Shown: positions 42,059 through 55,421 of the stretch, one piece after another
How the letters are laid out: every line of letters begins with the position of its first letter
Position numbering within the stretch: the first letter of the stretch is position 1
Source: Margaritifera margaritifera
Lineage: Eukaryota; Mollusca; Bivalvia; Unionida; Margaritiferidae
Length of the DNA stretch: 64,000 bases
Assembly: GCA_029931535.1 (NCBI GenBank)
Contig: JAQPZY010001037.1
Location: 186,001-250,000 of the forward strand
Direction: 5' to 3'
The notes under the pieces: generated by a model
Seen by the model: only the letters and a program-made list of their open reading frames with translations
Databases searched by the model: none
What the model was told of the DNA's origin: nothing
Program-made: the position numbers and the translations under genes

Positions 42059-44390
42059 CCCTAAATTTTACGGATTTTATATTGTTTATACTTGTATCTT
42101 TTACTTCATATACATTTTACCGAATTTTAAAATCTTGATCTTTTATTTTGTATCTTCTAACACTTCATGTTTATCTTTATTTGGAAGGGATTCTCTTCCT
42201 AAAGTTTTTTCAGTTTTTTATAGTTACATTTTTTCCTTTTAGTTTTTAGCTCTTCATTGTTACATTTATTTGCATGGGTTTATCTTCCTCACGATTTTTG
42301 AGCAATTCGTTATATTTACAGTTTTAGAACTTTACTTTAAATCTGCACCATATGGCCAATAGTTAGATGACATGTAGTTAACCCTAAAATATTCATGCAT
42401 ACCAGTATCTTTTTAGCACATCTAGGGTATGCAAATATTACTATTCTGTATTTATTAATATGTGAGCAGCTAAACAAATCTGCCTGTAAAGTATTGCTTA
42501 CACCACTGGCTAAATTATGTGTTCTCAAATACCCCCCCCCCACACACACACACACACACTTCCCCAAACCAACCCCACTCCCCACCAGCTATTAGATTCA
42601 GACCTTTTCTTATTCATGCCCTGACTGTGCTAAAACAATGACTGGAAAGCATAACTGTGAAGTATCTTGGTTGTATGTATTGTTTTGATAATTCTTTCAT
42701 ATCGTAGCAATCTCGAAATTCTATAAGACTGTGTAACGTCACTGACCTTAGCGCAAACACCTAGCAGCCAACTTACAAGCCTTGGGGTCAAAGTTGGCAT
42801 TAAGCGCTATGGCAAGTTCCGTTTTATTTCATTAAAGATAAAAGTGAACTGAAGAGTCTAAAGAGTTAAAGGTGACATAAAACTATATTTAGCTGTTCTA
42901 AATGTAATATAACAACCATTTTATATTTTTACAAATCTTTTTTCTTATACCCCAGCTTTTAGAAACATTGGTTCATACTTCACGTATCGCAAAGCACTTT
43001 CTCCGTGGTACCATCATTTCAAAATGACTATAAGAATCATGTGACTTATTTTCAAGGTTATTTGTTAGTTTGTTTCGTTTCAAATTTGTATGGTACTTGT
43101 ATAACCAGGGTTTAAGCGATTCAAGTTACAGGCCCTTTAACGGGTAATTTTACCAGTGAAACGAAGATGGAACGCAAACTTAGTGCAGAATTAATGCAAA
43201 CAAAATGCAGAATTAATGAAAATGAAATAGTGAGTGCAGTTTGAACGAAACAGCACGCGAATAAATAAATAAAAACCAGAATGATGAATGAAAAATTAAA
43301 ATTAAACGAAACGTGAATAGATTTCACGTTTTTGACAAGGATTTGAACATATATTTACCTGTATTTTGGGCTGCTGCTAAATTTGTATAGTCAAGCTATA
43401 GTTACATGTCAATCTGGGATCATATTCTTTACACTGGCAGACAATGTTTTACTACTTACAAGCCGTGATGTTGTAACAACCACCATTGATGTAACATCAT
43501 AGTCACTGGTTGTTGTATCTGTAATAAACTTTGTTGATAAATACCCTTCAACTATATTTTTACATTTATTCCAGTTGTGGTTATATTTTTACGTATCCTA
43601 CTTGAATGCATTTCCACTTTATTAAAGCACATTTTTAAAAAGACAATATATGACAGCAATAGTTCTCTCCATTTAATACTATTGAAAATAGAAATCACGA
43701 CTTTTGGTAAATGAATTCCAAATTAACTAAAAATCAAAGGAAATGAGTGGAAGCGAGAAGCGCAAAATCAGAATGTATTTCCGAGACCTTAATATAAAAC
43801 GACGAGATGATGGCTGAAATACCAACATAAATGGAATGCAAATGGTATACAAATAAAACGCAGAATGAGTGCAAATGAAATGTACATGTGGCACTATTCC
43901 TGTTACTATAGAGACGTGTAGAACATTTTCTAGGGTCCTCTATATTAGATTGTTTTTAAGTGATATATTCATCGCTTTGAATAGGATGTATTTTCTCTCT
44001 CTCTCTTAAGCGGCTGGCAAATACAAGCAGAAAGGAAACAAAAATCATCGTGGAAGATGGATACATTATTTATCTCAAATTAAAAATTACCTTTGTCATA
44101 GGTCTTATATATGTTCAATTGTTATAAAATAAATTATACATATTTAACAGAGATGTGTATTTAGATTAATTGCTACTTGGAATTCTCTTGTATTTTAAAT
44201 AGCTAATTTAATGTTAGCTTTCAAAATTTGAGTGTACACTCATGTTTAGGAGTTTCATGAATATGGAGCCTAATCTCTAATTATATCTGAGGAAATGTCT
44301 GGCACAATTAATCAGTGCGCGTTGCATCTGGAAGAAATCGGACGAATATTTTATATGAAAAGTGGTGGCTCCTTTTATAATGACTCCAGC
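42059..44390. other. Gene-free interval
   Basis: AT-rich, with a C run followed by (CA)n at 42,531-42,560 and a TC run at about 43,993-44,007. No gene or named element seen. Confidence 0.5.
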
Positions 44391-44399
44391 AAAACTGGA

Positions 44400-44512
44400 C
44401 AATAAATAAATTATGATAATAATAATAAATAATAAATAAATTATGATAATAATAATAAATAGTAAATAAATTATGATAATAATAATAAATAATAAATAAA
44501 TTAGGATCGTGG
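44400..44512. repeat. About 29-bp AT-rich tandem repeat
   Basis: Four near-identical units of AATAAATAAATTATGATAATAATAAT type. Confidence 0.85.
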
Positions 44513-44867
44513 ATAAAATGTCAAAGTTTGTGGTATTTGGCAATATTTTCGTTGCCTAGAACATGCAAACTTTTTCAGTAATCATCTACCATTGTCAATT
44601 AACCTCTTGTCCAGGCGCAGCAGATATCACTATACTATCACGTAATAGACGTTCAAATGGACTGCTGAACAATCCAGTTGTGTGCAAGGTGTGAATAATT
44701 ACATAATTGCATTTGAGTGTGTTCGTAGTATATTACAACTTAAACACTTAATCCAGTGTTTTGGGCAGTTCGTCAACTATTACACTATTAAAGCACCTCA
44801 ACAAAGTAGAGGTAAGCTGTTGTACTAACCTCAGCGTCGGCGTCGGCGTCCGCACAGATAAGAGCAA

Positions 44868-44869
<2 letters not shown>

Positions 44870-44938
<69 letters not shown>
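44870..44938. repeat. (TA)n microsatellite
   Basis: About 34 units, directly abutting the pogo-type end. Confidence 0.95.
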
Positions 44939-44941
<3 letters not shown>

Positions 44942-45830
44942 TGAAGCTCCTCAAAACTGAAACCTCAGAATACTAGAATCCCCTCAAGACCGAATTTTTG
45001 TTGGAGTCCCGAATTTTTCCTTCTTTAATATCATCATTTTTTTCCCCCAGTAAACCGAAACCCCTCAACTCCGAATACCGAAACAAATTTCGATCTCACA
45101 TTTCAAATTTACACTAAAAATAACCCCATAAAAAAAACTCACTTCAAACTTGGAAATGTGTTTTAGCTGCTAAGTTTCTGACACACGCTGGAACATATTT
45201 ATTACGGTTAGCAAATACTGTAGTAGGCTCATCTGTGAGACAAATACTCGGAAAATGTCCCAAGGGCACGCTAGGTTAAAACAATACTTGACACGCGCGC
45301 CCAAACAGGTTAGAGTCGACAATATGCTAATCTGAATTCTTTGCACCATAAAAACTGACAGCTCTTAAGGCGAATTATTAATAAGTAAATGCTTGTAGGT
45401 AACCCATTTAAGGAAGATTATGTTTATCTGCTTATTATCTAATAATGATTAAGGCTATTAATTTGTATACATGATCAATAGAACATTTTTGTTTGTTTAT
45501 TTAATTAAATATCAGGGTTCTTTAACCAGGCATGGGGCCTTGCTTTTGATGCATTGCTGACGAAGGCCGACAAAACAGCCAGATTAACTCAATTGTATTT
45601 CAATGTAAAAAAATTATTACATTCATGTATTTAAATAGCAATGATTGTCATTTTTCTTCACTCAGAAGATGACAGAACGAAAAGCTAAGCATCGCAGGAC
45701 TGAACTATCCTTTGAGGATAAAATTAAACTGATCAGTGAGTACGAATCTGTGCCAATACCTACATTCTAGAAACTAGAGGAAAAATTCGGCATAGGAACA
45801 TCTACTGTCAGACATTCTTTTTTCTTGGAT
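44939..45830 (+). pseudogene. Pogo/Tigger-type DNA transposon, 5' fragment
   Basis: CAGTGAAGCTCCTCAAAACTG at 44,939 follows a TA dinucleotide and matches the style of Tigger/pogo termini (CAGTR.A.CCTC). At 45,669 an ATG opens a frame with RTELSFEDKIKLISEYES and KLEEKFGIGTSTVR, the N-terminal psq/CENP-B-type helix-turn-helix of Tigger transposases. It is broken by an in-frame TAG, and the catalytic domain and the right terminus are absent. Confidence 0.75.
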
Positions 45831-46187
45831 CTAGGCAACAGGTTTTAGTGGGTTTCATAGCAGTTACTCCCGGGGGAGGGGGATTAATAATACAAACATG
45901 TACATTAGTTATACATTCTTGGTTATGTTTTTGCGTTACTGTTATACCTGGAATCATGAAACTGTGTCCTATATTTTAGGCTTCACTGACTTTGATTAAG
46001 TTTTATACTTTACGTTTATTTCTCAAGCTCTGTTCATGATAGAATCACCAAACTATATGACTGTATGTTTCTCTCTTAGTACAACACCCTTACCACAAAG
46101 GAAGGTCACTGTAACCTACATCTCACATTTTACTGGCATAGGTTAGGTTTTTGTTTTTAATTCATGACCAAATAGATTTTGTACACC

Positions 46188-46189
<2 letters not shown>

Positions 46190-46250
<61 letters not shown>
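46190..46250. repeat. (TA)n inside a tandem unit
   Basis: About 30 TA units between CACCCTG and CTGTTATACATAGATTCATG. Confidence 0.95.
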
Positions 46251-46251
<1 letters not shown>

Positions 46252-46552
46252 TGTTATACATAGATTCATGAAACTTGGTGAGGGTATGCATCTTGAGGAG
46301 TACTACACCCTCATTACAAATGTTGGTCACTGTGACCTATATTTCATGCCGCACTGACTTGGTTCAGTGTTGTGTTTTAAGTCGTTCTCAAGCTCTGTTC
46401 ATGCTAGAATCATGAAACTAGATGATTGTACGTATCTCTACTAGTATCATGCACTTACCACAAACAATGTCACTATAATCTACATTTCACATTTCACTGG
46501 CTTAGGTAAGTTTCGTGTTTAGCTTACGACCAAATAGGTGTTAGCACCCTGT

Positions 46553-46553
<1 letters not shown>

Positions 46554-46639
<86 letters not shown>

Positions 46640-46640
46640 C
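46554..46640. repeat. (GATA)n inside the next unit
   Basis: About 21 tetranucleotides between CACCCTGTATA and CTGTTATACCTAGATT, exactly where the previous unit has (TA)n. Confidence 0.95.
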
Positions 46641-48816
46641 TGTTATACCTAGATTTATGAAACTTGGTGAAGGAATACATCTCGATAAGTACTACACTCT
46701 TATTACAAAAGTAGGTCACTGTGACCTATATTTCATGCTTCACTGACTTTGGTTCAGTGTTGTGTTTTAAGTTTTTTTCTCAAGCTCTGCTCATGCTAGA
46801 ATCACCAATCTAGACAATTGTATGCATCTCTATTAGTACCACACCCATACCACAAATGAATGTCACTTTGACCTACATTTCACATTTTACTGGCTTAGTT
46901 TAAGTATTTGCGTTCGGCTTATGACCAAATAGGATTTTAGCACCCTGTAGGTATATTCTACTATTCCTGGATTCATGAAAGTTGGTGAGAAGATGCATCT
47001 TGATGAGTACACCCTTATCATAGAAGTGGGTCATTGTAAACTTTATATTTTGCTTCGTTGACTTTGGTAAAAGTGTGTGTTTTAAGTTTATTTCAAGCTC
47101 TGTTTATGCTTGAATCATCAATCTGGATGATTGTATGCATCTCTATTAGAACCACACCATTCCCACAAAAGAATACTGCTGTGACCTACATTTTACATTT
47201 TACTGGCTTAGATTTAGTAAAGATTTTCTGTTTAGCTTATGCCCTAATATGACTTTGAAAGTTGGTGAGGGGATACATCTTGATGAGTATTACACTCTCG
47301 TAACAGAAGTAGGTCTGTAACCTATATTTAATGCTTCACTGACTTGAGTTAAATTGTGTTTTTGACGTTTATTTCTCGAGCTCTGTTTAGGCTAGAATCA
47401 TCAAACTGGACGCATCTCTATTAGTACCACACCCTTATCACACACGAATGTCATTGTGACCTAAATTTCACATTTGACTGGCTTAGGTTAAGTTTTTGGG
47501 GTTTAGATCAAAACCAGATATGTCTTTTTTAGAATTCTGTATACATACTGTTATGCTAAGATTCATGAAATTTGGTGACGGGTTGTATCTTGATGCGCAC
47601 TACACCTTTATCACAGAAGTAGGTCACTGTGATCCATATTTCATGCTTCACTGTTTTGGTTCCAGTTTCAAGCACTGGTTATGCCAGATTCATCAAACGA
47701 GGTGATTGTGCGCATCCATATTAGTACCACACCCATGCAACAATATAAGGTTATTGTAACCTGCATTAAAAAAATTTCTGGGTTATGTTTTTGCGTTTAA
47801 CTCATAACCACATTAGTATTTTATCAACTGTTTAATTTACTGCTCTACCTGGACTCATGAAACATGGCGATAGGGTGCATATTGATAAGTACTACACCCT
47901 CGTCTTGAAAGTAGGTCGCTGTAACCCATATTTCACATTTCAATTGCTTCAGTTTTACGTTTTTACTGTTATTTCTTTTAAACTGTGATTTTATACATCT
48001 CTTATAGTACCTCACCAATACCAAAAACGATCACTGTGACCTGTATTTCACATTTTATTGGCTTCGCTTAGTTATTGCATTTAGCTCATGACCACGTAGA
48101 TTTTTGGCATGCTCTGTTCTGACAGTCATATCTAAAATCACGAAACTTGGGGATGCATCTTTATGAGCACCACTCTCATTTCAATAGGTTAATATCTACC
48201 ATATTTCATGCTTCACTGTCTTGGGTTAAATTTTGTGTTTGATGTTCATTTCTCGGGAGTTTTCATGCTGTATCGTGAAATTGATGATAATATGCATCTA
48301 TGTTACTACCATACTCTTATACCAAACGAGGCTCATTGATACAAATATTTCATCTTTTACTGGCTTTGGCTGAGTTTTTGCATTTAGCTCATGCCCACAC
48401 GAGTTTTTGGCATGGTATATGTATACTATCCTAACTTGAATCATGAAACTTGGTGAGTGGATGCAGCTTGATAAATTCTATATCCACTGTGACCTACGTT
48501 TTATGCTTTACTAACATGAGTTAAGTATTTGTGTTAATATTCACATTGATTCATCCATGTTAGACCTATATACATCCTACCATACTCAGAAGGCCCTTTG
48601 TGACCAAGGCAGTTGGAAGTAGAAATAAATATGCTTATTCAATGGTACCCTTTCCATATTAATGACCATACATTTTATATTGTGATGTGTTACCCTCGGC
48701 AGGTTAACTGTGTATTGTACATGTGAATGAGTATAGGAATTAGGTGAGTGAACTGCATGCCGCGTGTCTTTTATGTCAGGCCGCATCTGGTAACTATTGA
48801 TATATGAAATATGCAT

Positions 48817-49240
48817 TTCTGGCTGTCACTTCAATGCTACTCAAAGCCTGTGACTTTCACCCAGTAACTTCTGGCTGTCACTTCAATGCTACTCAAAGCC
48901 TGTGACTTTCACCCAGTAACTTCTGGCTGTCACTTCAATGCTACTCAAAGCCTGTGACTTTCACCCAGTAACTTCTGGCTGTCACTTCAATGCTACTCAA
49001 AGCCTGTGACTTTCACCCAGTAACTTCTGGCTGTCACTTCAATGCTACTCAAAGCCTGTGACTTTCACCCAGTAACTTCTGGCTGTCACTTCAATGCTAC
49101 TCAAAGCCTGTGACTTTCACCCAGTAACTTCTGGCTGTCACTTCAATGCTACTCAAAGCCTGTGACTTTCACCCAGTAACTTCTGGCTGTCACTTCAATG
49201 CTACTCAAAGCCTGTGACTTTCACCCAGTAACTTCTGGCT
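48817..49240. repeat. 52-bp tandem array, eight identical copies
   Basis: Unit TTCTGGCTGTCACTTCAATG... (52 bp) repeats from 48,817 to 49,232, ending with an 8-bp partial. I see no differences between copies except at the first junction. Confidence 0.95.
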
Positions 49241-49755
49241 TCTACAGGTAGACAATGATAATAGCTTTCCAAGCATATTTTAAGAACAATGAGTTTAAAA
49301 AAATGAATACAAAAATAGAATTAATCTATTTATTATCAACTTGTTACCTCTTCTTTGATATGAAAGAAAAAAATGTTCTTATTATACTTGTACGTCTTTT
49401 ATGTCTTGTCACAGTAGGTAATACATGTATGTAGGTGATTAAAAGTTCAGACGTCAAGATAAAAGATTGCAAACAAATCTTATACTTACAATGGCTACCG
49501 GAGACTAGTGAAAGTAGAGGTGACCTATGTAATTGCTGATTACACTGTTTTTTTTTTTTATTTTTTTTTTTTTTTAAAGTCCAATTTGTAAAGAAAAAGA
49601 CTCTTCATTAATGTCAGAGTTCATTTCATCTTGCTATTGGCACTATTTTAATGAACCTGGTCTCGCCCTCTTGAAACGTCTCAACGGTGGATAAAACTCA
49701 GCTCAAAGTTTGCAAGCTGATTATTTCTAAACTACAACACGATAATTAAATTAAA
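49241..49755. other. Gene-free interval with T-rich tract
   Basis: Includes a T run at 49,549-49,575. No gene or element recognised. Confidence 0.5.
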
Positions 49756-49759
49756 CCTT

Positions 49760-50750
49760 GGATTTAAAACAAGCTGTCTATTTTGGGGCTTAGGGACCGA
49801 CCATTTAATTTTTGCTGGTATGATAGAGTGCGATTTTCAAAAAAATTAATTCTGACCCACAAATATCTTGAAACAACATTTTTTGTTATCTGTATAGAAA
49901 GAATTAATAATATCCATTATATTATTTGACAAAAAGAATTATCTTGAGTTAAGAGTATAAACAAAATTATAGTCCGAAGGAACACCCCTCCCCACCCCCC
50001 GAAAATGAAATGGTCGGTCCCGTACATCAAGATACTGACCTTAAATAAGACTGTTAAAAAAAGGTCTTACAGATAAAATGTTGAGTATAGTACTCTCTAA
50101 ATTCGAGAAGTTTTATGAAAGCTGGGACCTGGTCAAATAGCTTCAAAGAAAAAGGATTTAAAACAAGTCGGTTATTTTGGGGTTTCAGGACAGATCGTTT
50201 AATTTTCGCGCGGAGAATGGGCTGTTAATTTTGTTGGAAAAAAATATTTGGCCCACAAATAGCCTGAAACAATATTCTTCTTCTGATTTGTAGAAAAAAA
50301 ATAACTAATATTATGCATTATATTAGTTGAAAAAATTATCTTGAGTCAAGAGCAAAAAAATCCTGGTCCGAAGGAAAATCAGTGACTCCCTCCCTCCTCC
50401 CCACCCCCCACCCCCCGCCCATTAAATGGTCGGTTTCTTACATCCAGATAATGACCTTAAATGTGACTGTAAAAAAATATGTCTGACCTACAAACCGCTT
50501 GAAATAGTATTCTGCCTACAATTTGTAGAAAAAAACTAAATTATATCCAGTATTTTAGTTGAAAAGAAAGAAATTCCTGATTTGAAGGAAAATACCATGC
50601 CCCCCCCCCCCTCCGCGAAAAATGAAATAGTCAGATAGTCTGTCTCTAACACAGTGATAGTGACCTTAAATTGTACTGTAAAATATATGTGAGTTTAGTA
50701 CCTACTACATTTGAAAAGTTTTAAATAAGTAGGACCTAGTCCTAAAGCAA
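49760..50750. repeat. About 395-bp tandem repeat, two and a half units
   Basis: GGATTTAAAACAAG.T.G...TATTTTGGGG starts units at about 49,760 and 50,155; a shorter third begins at about 50,480. Each unit carries a C-rich patch (CCCCTCCCCACCCCCC) and AAATGGTCGGT. The C-rich patches could form quadruplex or i-motif structures. Confidence 0.7.
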
Positions 50751-51330
50751 TATAGTGCTTTGCAACTATTGTGCGTCGTCCATTGTCCCTCATGTGTCCA
50801 TTTGCTAGTTTCGACTTCTCAAAAAGGGCTATATCATTTTTGCCCAAAAATGATAACTAGCATTCTAGTATCAGAACCTTTCACATTAATGTAAATGATG
50901 TTAACCAATCTTCAAATATTGCAACAGTTACCAAAAACAGACAGCCCTTATAATGTTGTCGAACATACCTCGATTAATCAAGATCGGACATTTTAGAGAG
51001 CTTAAATTCATCATGGCTTTTAAATTTTGTACTATTCATGCCAATCCACCGTGAAATATCGCCGCTTTTACATAATATACAATCATTGTTTTAGACAAAA
51101 CTTCACACTGAAGTTTCAGGCAGCACGTCCTTTTAGTTGTATGCAAATGATGTCGATCCCACGTCAAATTTAGCTGGTATTAACAAAAATAATAAAGCCA
51201 TATACAATTTTATGTGCAAAAGCCGCTGATCCAATATGAATAAGAGCATTCTGGTTTCAGGACCCTTCAAGTTTGTACAAATAACGTTTGTCTGATATCC
51301 AATTTTTTTTTTATTCGTTGATCATCAGTA
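50751..51330. other. Diverged repeat sequence, no gene
   Basis: Segments with CATTCTAGTATCAG..CCTTTCA and CATTCTGGTTTCAGGACCCTTCAAG suggest two very old copies of a repeat at about 50,860 and 51,250. Nothing coding. Confidence 0.4.
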
Positions 51331-51819
51331 TTATTACTTTAGTGTCATTTGTTTTTGTGGGCCTCAGTTTTCGTGGCTTTGTAAAAAAAAAATAGCATTT
51401 TCGTGGGTAATTACATTCGTGGTTTTGCCTGTTAAAGTTTGCATATCTGTAGGCATTCAATTTTGTGGTTTAACCTCTATAAATACCCCAAATAAGGAAT
51501 ACAATAGAACAAAACTATGCTGACAGCTAATGGTGATCACTCGAATGGTTAAAACAATACTAGCAAATGTATGAGCACAAATCAAACAATCACTTACACC
51601 GTGTTTTCGTCAGAGTGCATATATGATAATACCTGTATCAGCACAAATCAAACACCTGTTAAAGATCCATCACTTACACCGTGTTTTCGTCTGAGTGTTC
51701 AACATCAATGGACGCCGACGCAACCGACAACACTAAGCCATTCGGTTATTAAAGTACATCTGTGTGATCTCGTACTTAAACCAATATCCATAAAGTTACA
51801 CTATCAGTACTTTCTGACG

Positions 51820-52459
51820 ATCATGGCGTTAACACAGTGGCTTAAGAGTGGTAAATTCAACCTAGGTCCCCATCGGTTCCCGGACTTCCTGTCAGAAGCT
51901 GCGAGCACGATGCAGACGCTTGCTAACCAGGCAGCTGATGAGGCAGTGGAATCCCTGCTTCAGTCATCGTTACGGAAAATAAATCGAGGAGAGTATAACA
52001 GTTACAACGAGGAAATCCGGGCAAAGATAGCCAGATACTCCATCGATAATGGTGTTGCCAAGACCACCCGCAAATTTAGTTGCGATCAGAGCTGTACATC
52101 AAGTTGAAAAAGCAAGGTTGACAAGAACTTTCCAATCTACCCCAATCACCCCGGGGCAACCCTTTGATGCTTGGAAACACACTTGACGAGGAGGTACATA
52201 CCAACTTCAATCACTAGACTTGACAATAAATAAAGATTACAAAGATGAAATAAAATCACACTTTCACAAATGGAATGGAAGAAAAGCCATTAGGGAAAAG
52301 GAATACGTCACTGGTGACGATCAGTGTACTGTATTATTGGACCTTCCAACCTCAATAATCAAGCCGATTCATACTGAATGGATAATTGCAGCTCACGCGA
52401 CAATGAGTGAAAGATCGGACCTAATTATCCGTGGTTTTGAGACAGCTGGACATGTTTAA
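51820..52459 (+). pseudogene. Transposase-like remnant in two pieces
   Basis: Piece one begins MALTQWLKSGKF and has EEIRAKIARYSIDNGVAKTTRKFS (about 52,005-52,080), a helix-turn-helix-like block seen at the N-terminus of several animal transposase-type proteins. Piece two (52,220-52,459) has LDLPTSIIKPIHTEWIIAAH and DLIIRGFETAGH, which looks like the C-terminal block of the same kind of protein. The central catalytic domain is missing, with a frameshift and a stop between the pieces. TTTTCGTGG-rich sequence at about 51,350-51,460 and its complement at about 53,170 might be its ends. Family uncertain. Confidence 0.4.
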
Positions 52460-53110
52460 TTCATAGATTTTAGGATTATTTACCTGACAAGTTTGGTGTG
52501 TACCAGGAAACTGTATTGACACGACGTTGATACAGTGGTTTTGTTCGAAAGTCAGTGAAGTGTGAGCTTCAGTACCCTGCTGTAATTAATGTATATTCTT
52601 AGTGTTTCATTAGTAATTGTGCTTCAAACAATAGTTCTAGTATTTTACAGTCTTGTTGTTCCCTTGGATTAAAAATGCACGGATAAACTAAGAATGCTTT
52701 CAGGAGGATTTAAATTTTTCAAAACAGTTGCACTTGAATAAAATATCGATTTGAATAAGTATTAAATCTAATTTTCATATACTATTATAATTTACTATTC
52801 AAAAATTTTCAGTAATACTAGTATTTGAATACCTTATGATGTTTCTCGTTTCTCTCTATCCTTACTTATGATACAACGTATCGATTTATGGCAGTGAGTG
52901 GAAATTACAGCTACAGGATACCGTATAGATAAATGTGCATTGAAACGATATAAAATGCTTTATAATTCTTTTTTCAAAGGGTTGAAATAAAGCAAAACAC
53001 ATGTATAAGATAATGTATTAATAATATAATAGTAGTGATGTTGATTTATCAAATAGCTTTGTTGATTTCAAGGAATGAAACACAGCGATGTAAAAGGGGT
53101 GGGAGCTTTA
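52460..53110. other. Gene-free AT-rich interval
   Basis: No gene or named element seen. Confidence 0.5.
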
Positions 53111-53213
53111 TCATCATATGTGGCTAAGTTTTGTTAGGTCTTTAAATTCGTCGTTCGGGGCAACAACAAAATCCACGAAAATTGGGATCACACGAGAATT
53201 AGTGATGCTACAG

Positions 53214-53216
<3 letters not shown>

Positions 53217-53269
<53 letters not shown>
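53217..53269. repeat. (ATT)n microsatellite
   Basis: About 17 triplets. Confidence 0.95.
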
Positions 53270-53270
<1 letters not shown>

Positions 53271-53439
53271 ATTCTTGCAAGCTGTAGTCGTTGGCTAGAG
53301 ATAACATGTCCCATATTACTGAACTTCACATTAAGATAAATAAATATACCGGCAAATACGCAAATAATGCTTTCAAATTCTGGTTTGGTGTCATTGTTGT
53401 AATTTATGAGTTCCCTCACTTAGATCCATCATAATCTAC

Positions 53440-53822
53440 CTAAAGACATTATCGCAAGCCAAGGGAGATAATCCGCTGAGCTCCCTGATCACCGTCGCTA
53501 CCTGTGCGAGATTTCCTCGTTTTTTTAGGAGTTTGCATAAACAAAAATACGTCATCAACAAAACAATGTAAGAATCTCCAATACATAAATGAAAGTGCCC
53601 GTGTTATCGATCGTGTTTGAAAGAAACTTTTATTGGCTCATTCCAACGGTGTGAAAGATCATGTTGTGTCACATAGGCGGGTAGATTTTACATGCGTCGC
53701 AGTGATTGGTTAAGCAGGTTTATGCATATTTATGAGAAACGAGGAAATCTCCGCGCAGGCAGCCACTGGTGATAAAGGAGCGTAGCGGATTGTCGCCCGT
53801 GGCTTGCTACGATGACATAAAT
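53440..53822. mobile_element. MITE with about 85-bp diverged terminal inverted repeats
   Basis: ATTATCGCAAGCCAAGGG and GATTTCCTCGTTTTTT near 53,448-53,528 have diverged inverted counterparts at about 53,736-53,815 (GAAACGAGGAAATCTC, CCCGTGGCTTGCTACGATG). The interior has no ORF. No target duplication identified. Confidence 0.6.
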
Positions 53823-53824
53823 GT

Positions 53825-55310
53825 TGCAGTTGTTTTGTATTGTGTTTGTTTTGTTTTGTTGTTTTTTTTTTTTTTTGTTGTTCTTTTTTTTAGTACAAGT
53901 CACATTTGACCCTTTACAAGACAAAATATGCCACGATTCGTATGTGGCCATCAAACCAGGTATAATATTTATAACTTCTTTTGAAAATAATAGTGGCGGT
54001 ATAAGACTGAAACTATATTCGTCATCTTTATAAATTTTCTCAGTTAAATGTAAGGAGATTAATTAAATATCTTGGCTGAATTTTCTGTCAAAAGCTTAGT
54101 GGGTATACCAGTAAAGACTATAATTCACCGCATCGAACAAAACAGTCTTCGTAAGGGAGACAACAAATAATAGCACGAGACGTTACGAAAAACTCGCATA
54201 TAGCCTTTAAATGAATATAGGGTTGTAGAATGGTTTTTCGTTTACTTTGCTTAAAAATATTAACTTAGCTTTCTAGCAGAAAGTTGGTTTAAGCTTGTCT
54301 TAAGTTGATTTTATTCAATCAATAATAACGGAAGATGATTAATTATTTGTCGTTACACTAACATTAAGATTGACCCTTCAGTTAGAGTGTGAACCTTTTG
54401 ATGGTGTATTGTGTTCAAAACAATAGGATTGTAAATCAAAAAAGCCTTTAGTCAAGGCCAAACCAGTACCTTCATTCATGAAAAGAAATCGGGACTGGAG
54501 TGTACAATTATTGCAGGGGGGGGGGGGGCACAACAATGACATGAAATTAATTTTCTTGATGTGACCGATCTATGACACTTATTCGGATATTATTGAGGAA
54601 TACACGATTTCATGTGTGATGTCTCAAATGACATAGGCTCTTTAGACAACGTTCATAAATTTCACAAGAATTTCTACTAACGCATTGTTCTTATGCACTA
54701 TTTTACTGTAGGTGTAAAATGTCAAGCACTTTTGAAGTTCTTCGTTGTCCATGTTCTTTTAAGAGTCTCGGATTTACTTGAGTGTAATGCCCAAACCCAT
54801 TATGTATGTTATGCAGCGTCTGATAAAATATATATTTCATTTATTAATTCCTAAGGATCATCCGAGAACTTTAAACATTTTCGCACCCAGTCTATAGCAC
54901 ATCGGTTATCTGTGAAGCACACCACTCTAGGATTTTTCCACAAATTGCCGAAAATGGTTGCTTTGGGGTTTTACGGCAAATATGTAATTTTGCCGATTTT
55001 TTTTTTTAACATGTTAGAGTAAACTTTACTGAAATTTAACTTTATTAACCTTCTAGGCATATACAAAAAGAAAAATTGGGGGTGGGGTGTGTGGAGGTTG
55101 TCATCAGAAATATATTGTGTTCATGTTGTAATGACACAGACATTTTTTCATTTAAAAGTAAAGTCCGATATAAATCTGTAATAAATAATTGGATAAGAAA
55201 TCTACCTGGAAAAGTTTCTAGTATTCTTTTACGTGTGTTTAAAAAAAAAATATATTTGTTAGTTCCTACACGTTCTTTATTAAATTTTAGAATTTTGTTC
55301 TGTATTGTCA
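53825..55310. other. Gene-free interval
   Basis: T-rich tracts at 53,858-53,892, a G run at 54,515-54,527. Nothing coding recognised. Confidence 0.5.
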
Positions 55311-55315
55311 TTAAA

Positions 55316-55421
<106 letters not shown>

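Larger units (their letters stand above)
45900..48560. repeat. Tandem array of about 300-390-bp diverged units
   Basis: Two alternating blocks recur: one with ATTCATGAAACTTGGTGA..GTGCATCTTGATGAGTACTACACC (about 46,265, 46,656, 46,972, 47,563, 47,856, 48,440) and one with GCTCTGTTCATGCTAGAATCA (about 46,029, 46,393, 46,785, 47,097, 47,381). Unit length varies with microsatellite insertions. No coding sequence. Confidence 0.8.

Noticed and set aside
44748..44976. Tyr/Ile repeat ORFs over TA tracts (also at 14.5, 46.2, 55.4, 56.3, 60.9 and 61.2 kb)
   Set aside because: Direct translations of (TA)n, (TG)n and (CTAT)n microsatellites.
48817..49240. CRISPR-like array
   Set aside because: The 52-bp units are directly contiguous with no variable spacers, no cas genes, and the genome is eukaryotic. 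It is a plain tandem repeat.
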